A stretch of DNA of 64,000 nucleotides from Spinacia oleracea (taxonomy: Eukaryota; Streptophyta; Magnoliopsida; Caryophyllales; Amaranthaceae). The stretch covers positions 2,604,001-2,668,000 of the forward strand of contig NC_079491.1 in NCBI RefSeq assembly GCF_020520425.1, given 5' to 3'. The notes beneath the pieces were generated by a model. The model was not told the DNA's origin and did no database searches. It saw only the letters and a list, made by a program, of their open reading frames with translations. The stretch's first letter is position 1; every line of letters starts with the position of its first letter. The translations under genes and the position numbers were made by a program. Positions 56,189 through 64,000 of this stretch are shown piece after piece.

Positions 56189-56790
56189 ACTTTTATTACT
56201 AAATTCATGCGTCCTAAAAAAAAAAATTAACAAATAGGTTATAAAAGTCTTTAAAGATACTATTATTACTAAATTCATGCGTCGTTAAAAAAATCAACAA
56301 ATAGGTTATAAAAGTATTTTAAAATACTATTATTGCTAAGTTTATGTGTCGTTAAAAAATCAACAAATAGGTTATAAACGTCCTTAAAGATACTATATAT
56401 TATTATTAAATTCATGTGTGGTAAAAAAAATTAACAAATTGGTTATAAAGTCGATACTATTATTACTAAATTCATGCGTCGTAAAAAATCAACAAATATG
56501 TTATAAAAGTCTTTAAGGATACTATATTATTACTAAATTCATGCTTCGTAAAAAAATCAACAAATAGGTTATAAAAATCTTTAAAAATACTATTATTACT
56601 GAGTTCATGGGTCGTTGAAAAAATCAACAAATAGGTTATAAACGTCTTTAAAGATACTATATATTATTACTAAATTCATGTGTGGTAAAACAAAAAATCA
56701 ACAAATTGGTTATAAAAGTCTTTAAAGATACTATTATTACTAAATTCATGCGTCGTAAAAGAATTAATAAATAGATTATGAAAGTCATCG
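56189..56790. repeat. About 64-bp minisatellite, nine units
   Basis: Units begin TACTATTATTACTAAATTCA and continue ATGCGTCGT, AAAAATCAACAAATAGGTTA and TAAAAGTCTTTAAAGA. Lengths range from 62 to 76 bp. Units 4 and 8 share variants (ATGTGTGG, AAATTGG, extra ATAT), and units 3 and 7 share ATAAACGTC, so a four-unit higher-order period is visible. No coding frame spans it. Confidence 0.85.
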
Positions 56791-57174
56791 TTACTCCCCA
56801 AATTTTGTTTTCGAATTGGCTGATCGATCTTGATTCTTGAGTCACTTGATTTATCATCTGTCAACTTATTTTCTTTGTATTCTCTTTTGATTATAAATAA
56901 TTAATCAGCTCAACTAAATGAGAACGTTAGTTGAATGGAAGGGCGAAATCCATGTACTACGATAGTAACGTACACAAATAACAGAATAGAAACAAACATA
57001 TATTATCATATATTGATGTTATCGATTCATCAAATGATCACTACCTAACGGTAGATAGTACATAAATACATGGACAAAGCAACGTATATCAATTTTTCGA
57101 GTACACTTTATTTACTACAATATAAAATTAAGTAGTGCACATTTTTGTATACGTTGTCCATAGCATATTTTAGC

Positions 57175-58129
57175 TTATGCGATGCTGGGAGTTTGGACCA
57201 CCTTCCCACAAGCATCAACAAAAACTCGAACACGGTCACACCTGTAGTCCATAGTAACAGGGCTACCCTCTGGTAGGACGGGAGTCTGCTTCACGAAACA
57301 GTTTTCAGATTTGATTATTTCTGCTGCCTCGTTCCCATCTTTTCCAACTAGTTCAGGCCATGATTTCTTCCCTATAACCAAAAAGTTTCACAACATTGTC
57401 AATCAACAAAATAAATATACACTCCCTCTGTTCCTAAATGTTTTGCACATTTCCCTTTGGTACACTTGTCAGTGCACATTTTACATCGTTAATATATCTA
57501 CTTATGTGTTATTCAAAATTATAAAATTTCATATTGTTAAAGTTCTTATTGAGACTAATCAAACAAAACCCCGTATGACTATGTTTTTTTCTTATATATT
57601 GAAAATAATTCAAAAGATTTTCTTACATTATGAATAGTGTCAAGATTCCAAATGGGAAGAACAACATTAAGGAACGGAGGGAGTACTACGTACCCAATTA
57701 TGCTCAAATTCAGATTAATCGAAATTGCAAACTATTGCTTATAATTAGAGTAGTAATTACTAATCTATATCTAATATTTAAAAAGGAAAACCATAGATAG
57801 TTTAATGACATGTGTCACCCCCATCTTACATCCATATATTTGTATATTTTTTTTTTCAATTTTTTCTTTTGTTGTTTGTTATACGAATTAAGTTTTTACA
57901 TCTTCACCACCTCCTCCACAGTTCCATTTCATATCCCTCTTTAACCCTCAATATTAATTCACCATTTAATTTATATATTTTCCAACTTTCACTTCTATAT
58001 AAATCATATATTTCCCACAAAAATCACAAACTTTCAATAAAATTAACACTTTAAAAGACAAAATTATTTGAACGGGCTCAAAAGCTAGTTACCTTGGCAG
58101 CCGGGCATGGGTGCTTGGCAAGATGACAT
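57175..58129 (-). CDS. Potato type I proteinase inhibitor 18 (group B, P1 Met)
   Basis: Exon 1 is 58093-58129 and exon 2 is 57175-57371; 77 residues. The N-terminus is MSSCQAPMPGCQG. The loop GSPVTM|DYRCDRV has Met at P1, as in barley CI-2, and the protein ends VQTPSIA. The 721-bp intron carries a Stowaway-like MITE and a complete 325-bp Helitron. The Helitron's 3' end lies right at the 5' splice site, changing the donor from GTAATT to GTAACT. The consensus GT is kept, so splicing may still work. TATA box and G-box are intact. Confidence 0.87.
57422..57683. mobile_element. Stowaway-like MITE in intron of inhibitor 18
   Basis: CTCCCTCTGTTCCTAAATGT and an inverted AAGGAACGGAGGGAG, flanked by TA. 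Confidence 0.75.
57764..58088. mobile_element. Non-autonomous Helitron, 325 bp, exact ends
   Basis: It starts TCTATATCTAATATTTAAAA after A and ends AAAAGCTAG before T, with a short TTGA...TCAA hairpin just before the 3' end. Inhibitor 16 keeps the empty site TACTAA|TTACC (52650-52658), which fixes both ends to the base. Confidence 0.8.
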
Positions 58130-58225
58130 CTTTCTGTTTCTGTAGTATGGAGTTTAAATTAACAATGAGAAGTACGTATGTTTTCTTTGGTAATTCTTGG
58201 TTCTAAATAAGACATTCTAAGCGAG

Positions 58226-58394
58226 TTTATATAGACAATTGTTGTAGATTCTATCTAGAGGAATAAACTCAGCTTGAGACTTAAGCCTTGTTTTTTAAAG
58301 TTCTTCATCTCGGATCTTTACTCTAAGTGGGAAAAAGAACATATATTCTAATGAAAGTTATTCGTATGTAGCACATCAAACTATAATACACGTG
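58226..58394 (-). promoter_or_regulatory. Promoter elements of inhibitor 18: TATA box and G-box
   Basis: TATATAAA at 58226-58233, 97 bp from the ATG. CACGTG at 58389-58394. Confidence 0.6.
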
Positions 58395-58399
58395 AGGAA

Positions 58400-59268
58400 A
58401 ATGAGATAAAACCTCTTTCGAATTTGAGAATAGTTCAACTCTCCTTTCCATTGACTTGATTAGAATATCTTTATAGACTGAAACTACAATAGTTTAGCTA
58501 ATTTTCCTTAGTTGATTGTACTAGCTTATGTCAAAAAAAAAAAAATATACAGTAGTTTAGCTCGAATATGTGATTACCTGGCTCAACTCGACTCGAGTCG
58601 AGTTATTATAATTTTATCAAAAGCTATCTGTAGTTATTATAATAACTCGAGTCGAGTTATTATAATTTTATCAAAAGCTATCTGTAATTAATAAGTAGCA
58701 TATTTGACCGTGATTAAGTATTCCGCCCGCTTGATTGTGACTTCTTCTTTTACTTTTAATTTATTGTCTATTGTGATTAAATCTGATTGACTAACTATTT
58801 TTCTTTAATCCTTTTATATTTATTTTTCAATTAATGTTAATATAAATTTGTAAGTAGTATTAAAATTTATTGACTATTAGACTTTCTTAATTGGTGATTT
58901 GCATTAAATATATAATAAGTTTTTAAATTAATTAAATTCAATGTCATAAAACAATCAATTTTTTAATTAATTAAATTTAATATGAAGTTATAGAGGGTAT
59001 TTTAGACTATGTTATAAGGGACACCATAAGTGCATTTACAAAAATAACCTCAAGAGTCCCTTATATAACAGAGATTTAAGGGTAAATCAACTCCGTAAAA
59101 TAATATATGTTTATTATTTTAAAATAAAATCTATCTTATATTTAATTTATGTCAAAAAGAATTATTTTTAATGCTCGGTGATCGAAAAATTAAAAAATAC
59201 GGAGTACTTCATATGATTTTTTAAATCATACGTCATCTGGCTTGGTGTAATTATCAAAACGTTCAACC
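58400..59268. other. AT-rich spacer between inhibitors 18 and 19
   Basis: It contains a two-copy direct repeat around CTCGAGTCGAGTTATTATAA (58588-58690). No gene recognised. Confidence 0.4.
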
Positions 59269-59277
59269 ACCGCCTTT

Positions 59278-59387
59278 GGGAAGTGATAAATCCAAGGAAA
59301 ATTTTACTTCTTCCAAGGAAATCCACATTTTTTTAAAGGTGATTTCCTTGGAAGAAGTGAAATTCTTCCTTGGATTTATCATTTCCC
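59278..59387. mobile_element. Near-perfect 110-bp hairpin MITE (Mutator-like TSD)
   Basis: The arms (about 59278-59327 and 59339-59387) are almost fully complementary (GGGAAGTGATAAATCCAAGG with its inverse), with an 11-nt loop. A perfect 9-bp duplication ACCGCCTTT flanks it (59269-59277, 59388-59396). Confidence 0.8.
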
Positions 59388-59579
59388 ACCGCCTTTCTAT
59401 AGTTTCTTAATACCTCAGGCTACCTAAGCGATAATTACTCATGCAAGAAAATGAAAACTAAGTTTCGAACTATAAATAAACTACTTTTCATAGTAAATAG
59501 CTAATTAATTAATTGTATTAAACAGGAAGATGAGAAACTAAAATTGTTGGATGATCTTGAATTCTTGAGTCCCTTAAAG

Positions 59580-60009
59580 ATAGTACGTCATGATCGTTAC
59601 TCTCACAATTTTGTTTTGGAATTGGCTGATCGATCTTGAGTCACTTGCTTATCTATCAACTTATTTTCTTAATTTTTATTCTCTTATGATTAAGTTGGTA
59701 TATGTTGTAACGTTTGTAACGTTCATGTTCAAAGAAATAAGTGGGGCCACTATATTTTCTGAGTTCATATAGACGTAGAACTAAACCAGCTCAACTGTAT
59801 GAGTACGTACACAAATAACACAATATATAGAAACAAACATTATCATTGATGTTATCGATTCTTCATGATATCACTACCTAATGGTAGTTACATAAATACA
59901 TGGACAAAGCAACATACATCAATATTTCGAGTACACTTTATTTACTACAACATAAAATTAAGTAGTGTACATTCTTGAACGTTGCCCATACTCCATATCA
60001 TATTTTAGC
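59580..60009. repeat. 3' flank of inhibitor 19, duplicated at 56790-57174
   Basis: AATTGGCTGATCGATCTTGA and the following sequence match the 3' flank of inhibitor 18, showing that these two are neighbours by duplication. Confidence 0.65.
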
Positions 60010-60353
60010 TTAACCGATGTTGGGAGTTTGGACCACCTTCCCACAGGCATCAACAAAAACTCGAACACGGTCACACCTGTAATCCATAGTAACCTTACTC
60101 CCCTCTGGTAGGACGGGAGTCTGCTTCACGAAACAGTTTTCGGATTTGATTATTTCTGCTGCCTTGTTCCCATCTTTTCCAACTAGTTCTGGCCATGATT
60201 TCTTCCCTATAATCAAAACGTTCACAACATTGTCAATCAACAATAGTATACACAAACCATGCTCGAATTCAGATTAATAGAAATAATTATAAAGTATTGC
60301 GAATTAGAGTAATTACCTTGGCACATGGATATATTTTCTTGGCAGGATGACAT
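60010..60353 (-). CDS. Potato type I proteinase inhibitor 19 (group B, P1 Met)
   Basis: Exon 1 is 60317-60353 and exon 2 is 60010-60206, with a 110-bp intron, the shortest of the array; 77 residues. The N-terminus is MSSCQENISMCQG. The loop GSKVTM|DYRCDRV shares P1 Met with neighbour 18 but has Lys at P4 instead of Pro. It ends VQTPNIG. Five cysteines. TATA box and G-box are kept. It is the last copy of the array before the P450 gene. Intact. Confidence 0.92.
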
Positions 60354-60437
60354 CTTTCTGTTTATGTAGTATGGAGTTTAATTAACAATGAGAAGTACGT
60401 ACGTTTGCTTTGGTAGTTCTTGGTTTTAAAAAGCGAG

Positions 60438-60608
60438 TTTATATAGACAATTGCTATAGATTCTATCAAAAGGAATAAACTCAGCTTGGGATTTAAGCCT
60501 TGTTTTTGAAGGTTCTTCATCTCCAAATGATTTACTCTAAGTGGAAAACAAAACATATATTCTAGTGAAAGTTATTCGTATATATCACATCAAACTAAAA
60601 TACACGTG
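60438..60608 (-). promoter_or_regulatory. Promoter elements of inhibitor 19: TATA box and G-box
   Basis: TATATAAA at 60438-60445, 85 bp from the ATG. CACGTG at 60603-60608. Confidence 0.6.
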
Positions 60609-60659
60609 AGGAAAATGAGATAAATCCTCTTTCGAATTTGCAAATAGTTCAACTCTCCT

Positions 60660-61485
60660 TTCCATTGACGGGTAGACGGGTAAAGTTTCAAAGTATTATG
60701 CCACATTGGGTTGCAGGTCGGCGAGGCGGCATGTTGTGATGTGTGAGCAAAAACATCACAACGACAAACATGTACAATTTCATTAAAAAAAAAGCACCAT
60801 TTCGATAAAACACATGTACCATTTCGTTAAAAAGAGTATCATTTCATAAAAAACAGAGTACCATTTCGATTAAAGCATGTACCACTTCATTGATATTTTT
60901 TTTGCTGTTATGTTTTTGTAAGCCTGCGATTTTGACTTCCTCCATTGGGTTGATTGAAACCAATAATGTTTTGGGCCTAGTGGCCCTGTGTACTATAGGT
61001 CTAACGCTCGGATAGAACTGATCAAATTGCGGGCAGGTTTCGGACCGAGCCACACCTTGAAATTTTTGTCCATTAGGTCGGTCCGGGCCAAACTCCAGGT
61101 CAATTTATTATGCTCGAAACCCACTAATTCCAGCCATGATAGAGGTCTTTCAGGTTATTTTCGAGGCGGACCAAATTTATAACTAAGCTTGCACTTTTGA
61201 GTGGCCCAAAAAAATAAAGTCGGGCCGGGTCAGGCCATCGGGTTTAGGGTCCTATACAGTTGTGCCTTATCGGCGTGACAACACTGGATATTTGGCTGTA
61301 GGTAATGCCCGGAGTCAAGACTTAAATCAAACATGACTTTTAAACATACAAGTGCATTATTCAGAATGACACAAAATTTGCATTTCCATAACTAAACTTC
61401 ATGCAATTTGTACTTTACAATTTAATTAACCCAGATTCTTGCTAAAAAGTTGCACATATTTTTACACAATTGAAACCTTATCAGT
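60660..61485. other. Spacer between the inhibitor array and the P450 gene
   Basis: It contains GTACCATTTCGTTAAAA-type repeats (60770-60900) and a GGGCC-rich, partly palindromic stretch (60950-61270) that may be an old transposon. The 3' UTR of the P450 probably occupies about 61300-61485. No gene. Confidence 0.4.
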
Positions 61486-63066
61486 TTAATCACTCGAATT
61501 CCCCGTTCTTTCTTCAATCCTTACCGGCAAACCACCACGCATCTTCGCCGTCAATTGAGGAACATAAACCGGCTCAAACCCGTCTTCCACCACCGGAACC
61601 ACCCGAAACCTCTCCAACACACCAGCTACCACCCTCTTCATCTGCAAGAACGCCATCTCCTTACCAAGGCAAACCCGTGGCCCGGCTTGAAATACCGGGT
61701 AAGAATACGGGTCACGGGCCACAAACCTCCATTTCCTATCTCCTTCTCCTACTACTACACTTCTTTTCCCCTCCAATTCCAGCCACCGCTCGGGCCGATA
61801 CTCGGCCCAATGCGGGCCCCACAGCTTCTCCAACCTCCCCATAGCATAAGGGTGGTAACTCACCCTCGTACCCTTTTTCACCGGTATTCCACCTGGCAAC
61901 ACGTCATTGGCCGCAGCTTCTTTGAGGTCAACCGCTACCGGTGGGTACAGCCGCATGCTCTCACACAAAGCAGCATGGATATAAACCATGTCTTTAACTT
62001 CTTCAAACACAGATGATTTTTCTTTCCTCTGTTTCCTCTGTTTTCCCTTGTGTTTTATCTCTTTTAGTATCTCTTCTTCAACTGATTTGTTCTTATGCAA
62101 AAGCCAGAAAAACCATGTTAAAGCTGCTGATGTGGTGTCTCTTCCTGCAAGAATGAAGCTGATAACAATGTCAGTCACAAATTTCTCATCCGAAAGTCCA
62201 GATTTTAAGAACCTTGATAACAAATCCTCTGTTTCTTGTGAAGTATCCTCTGAATTTTTCATCATTTCCTGTTTCTTCTTCCTAACAAGGGAATTAGCGA
62301 ATTCCCGGATCTCCAAAACAGCTTTTTTGAGCCTTTTTTCAGACCCAATATTCAGAAATTTACCAATTTTTGACAGAATAGGGAAAAAAGCTTGGAATCT
62401 TTTTGTACTGATTGTTACAGCTTCTTCAAATGCTACTGCAAATTTAGCTTCTGGTAAAGAAGGTAGTAAATATTCAGGGTCATACCCAAAAGCTATCTTG
62501 CAAATATTGTCAAAAGCAAACCTCTGAAGTATGTTTTGGAGATCAAGAACTGTCCCATTTTTTGCAGCCTCCGATAACATAGGCAAAAGCCGGTTCGAGA
62601 GCTCGGATTCAACGACATTCTCCACGAATTTTCGCAAAGATTTGGTGTTGAATTCATAGCTAGCAACTTGTCTTTGAAACTTCCAAGTTTCATTATCAGC
62701 ATTGAATATTCCATCACCTAAAAGGTCCTTTAAAACACCCTTTTGAAAAGGGCCCTTTTGGTAAATAGCGAAACGTGTTTTGAGGATGTGTTCAACGACC
62801 GTTGGATCAGCGGTTTGGATACTCTTAACACCGAACGGACGGTGGAGAATGAAGGTGGAAGTCGGGGAAGAAATGAGGAGTTTTGTGATCCATTGGAATC
62901 GATCCTTTTGCTGGCTCGCAGCAAATAAATGACCAATTATAGGGTAGGATTTAGGGAGATTATTATTATTATTACTCGGGGTAAAGAATTTGTGGATATA
63001 GAGTAAAACAATATAAGATAGAAGGATGAGTAGTAATGAAAGTAAAAACTGACCAAGATCAAACAT
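61486..63066 (-). CDS. CYP94: Cytochrome P450, CYP94 family
   Basis: An intronless 526-codon gene, normal length for this family. Residues 5-28 form an N-terminal membrane anchor, followed by the proline-rich hinge LPKSYPIIGH (37-46). The I-helix is AGRDTTSAALTWF (307-319), the K-helix ExxR is ESMR (369-372), the PERF-type motif is PERW (425-428), and the heme loop FQAGPRVCLGKE has the Cys ligand at 466. Expected location is the ER membrane. CYP94 enzymes hydroxylate fatty acids at the omega or near-omega end (CYP94A/C) or hydroxylate and oxidise jasmonoyl-isoleucine (CYP94B/C). Segments such as YEFNTKSLRKFVE and FDNICKIAFGYDPEYL look most like CYP94A, but subfamily assignment is from memory. 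An upstream in-frame ATG at 63099 would add 11 residues; the MFDLG start before the anchor is preferred. Confidence 0.92.
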   Translation of the reverse strand: MFDLGQFLLSLLLILLSYIVLLYIHKFFTPSNNNNNLPKSYPIIGHLFAASQQKDRFQWITKLLISSPTSTFILHRPFGVKSIQTADPTVVEHILKTRFAIYQKGPFQKGVLKDLLGDGIFNADNETWKFQRQVASYEFNTKSLRKFVENVVESELSNRLLPMLSEAAKNGTVLDLQNILQRFAFDNICKIAFGYDPEYLLPSLPEAKFAVAFEEAVTISTKRFQAFFPILSKIGKFLNIGSEKRLKKAVLEIREFANSLVRKKKQEMMKNSEDTSQETEDLLSRFLKSGLSDEKFVTDIVISFILAGRDTTSAALTWFFWLLHKNKSVEEEILKEIKHKGKQRKQRKEKSSVFEEVKDMVYIHAALCESMRLYPPVAVDLKEAAANDVLPGGIPVKKGTRVSYHPYAMGRLEKLWGPHWAEYRPERWLELEGKRSVVVGEGDRKWRFVARDPYSYPVFQAGPRVCLGKEMAFLQMKRVVAGVLERFRVVPVVEDGFEPVYVPQLTAKMRGGLPVRIEERTGNSSD

Positions 63067-64000
63067 GGCTTCTAAACTGACCAAATTCGAATGGCACAAA
63101 AAGCAAAAGAGAAAAACTTATCAGCCATGTAAAAATAATCAAGATTAACATTTGTTTAATGAAAACTTATAGGGTAATGGAGTAGTGGGACTAATAATAA
63201 TAATAGTTGACCTACTAGTGGGAAAGGTCAGATTGGTTCATGTTAGAGTTCATGGATGACCTACTCTTTTCCATGTGCTTGATTAATGTTTGGTAAAAGT
63301 TTGAAACAGCATAATATATGCAAGTTGTAAAATTTCCAGCCACCTACATATATCTCTGTCCTACTTCCTTCTCCGGTTACACATGAACTTAATTCCCTTT
63401 CTCCTCTTTTGCATCATATTATTATGACAAACTTTCACATGCATTATAATGAACCTCGGATTTCTCTACAGTTCATTGATGCATGAAGTTCAGAAAAAAA
63501 AAAATCAGTAATTTCCAAGCACATGCTCGATTAAATTAGCACGGGGTACGTAAGACTAGATGTTTTGGTTCCACGCTCCTCGTTACATCTGTATATGACC
63601 ATTTAAAATATAAGCCTGGTTTGTTCTAAAACTTAAGAGAAAGTAGTTCAAATATGATGATTTTGACAGGAAGTTGTTGGAATATATGGAAATATCCCAC
63701 TAAAGAGAAAAGTATAATGTAGTATGTAGTAAGTACGCAACAAAATTGTATTCACTATGCCTCACTTAGAACCAAGCACAACATGATTTTGATGTCCCAG
63801 AAACCACTTAAATAAGGTATAAGAGTTTCTCCATCCTTTAAACCCTCCTTTCTTCTTCATATGCTAAAACTTGCAGATTTCCTAGCTAGTAGATTGAAGA
63901 TCCTTATATGTAAAGAGGATTTTGATCATTTTATAATCATTCTTTCTTCAATCTTTCCGAAAAACCTACTCTACTCTGCACGTTCTCCATCATATAAAGA
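63067..64000. other. Upstream region of the P450 gene and right edge of the window
   Basis: AT-rich. Short TA-rich motifs near 63310-63330 could serve the minus-strand P450 promoter. ACTTAAATAAGGTATAAG at about 63805, followed by pyrimidine-rich leader-like sequence, could begin a plus-strand gene beyond the window. Neither is proven. Confidence 0.3.

Noticed and set aside
56192-56790. CRISPR-like regular repeats
   Set aside because: Units are contiguous without unique spacers and the genome is clearly eukaryotic, so this is a minisatellite.
61470-62527. Plus-strand ORFs of 124, 153 and 179 codons
   Set aside because: They lie entirely antisense to the P450 coding sequence, which carries all diagnostic motifs on the minus strand.

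Overview
The window looks like AT-rich nuclear DNA from a flowering plant. Small intron-split genes sit among dense MITEs, Helitron ends, tRNA-derived SINEs, solo LTR material and Pack-MULE-like elements. The inhibitor sequences (N-termini of the SECPG type, then WPELVG and FRCDRV) resemble seed and leaf inhibitors known from Caryophyllales such as amaranth and buckwheat. I favour a eudicot, possibly Amaranthaceae, but the sequence does not prove this.

The main content is a head-to-tail array of potato type I (inhibitor family I13) serine proteinase inhibitor genes, all on the minus strand. I count 19 copies between 1.5 and 60.4 kb. Fourteen look intact: 1510-2122, 3798-4154, 8310-8679, 10423-10760, 12584-12907, 27723-29228, 34832-35188, 41879-42222, 45995-46352, 49392-49787, 52338-52695, 55055-55890, 57175-58129 and 60010-60353. 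Five are broken or doubtful: 20422-20981, 22829-24744, 39060-39576, 45446-45635 and 48840-49025. Each intact gene has a tiny first exon (13-40 nt), one phase-1 intron and a second exon of 194-200 nt, giving a 68-78 residue inhibitor. The first five (group A) have a short SSEC(P/Q)G N-terminus. The rest (group B) mostly have a longer MSSCQ-type N-terminus with extra cysteines. The residue predicted to set protease specificity (P1) differs strongly between copies: Glu, Leu, Arg, Lys, Phe, Ala, Ser and Met all occur.

Groups A and B are separated by a plus-strand four-exon gene (16223-19639). It encodes a 412-residue protein with a GLEBS-like (RAE1/Gle2-binding) segment and about 19 FG dipeptides. 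It resembles an inner part of nucleoporin NUP98 without the rest of that protein. At the right end, an intronless minus-strand cytochrome P450 of the CYP94 family (61486-63066) is complete.

From about 43 to 58 kb the array consists of repeated units. Each carries one decaying or divergent inhibitor (12, 14, a remnant at 51.8 kb, and intact 17) followed by one intact inhibitor (13, 15, 16, 18). Seven group B genes keep a TATA box about 85-100 bp and a CACGTG G-box about 235-530 bp upstream of the ATG. The G-box is altered in copies 6, 7, 8 and 10. G-boxes are known targets of MYC2-type factors, so jasmonate or wound control is a reasonable inference. The rest is mainly transposon-derived: Stowaway-like and CACTA-like MITEs, nested hAT-like elements, two 9-bp-TSD Mutator-like elements carrying GC-rich gene-like cargo, Helitrons, SINEs, two LTR fossils, and two kinds of minisatellite.
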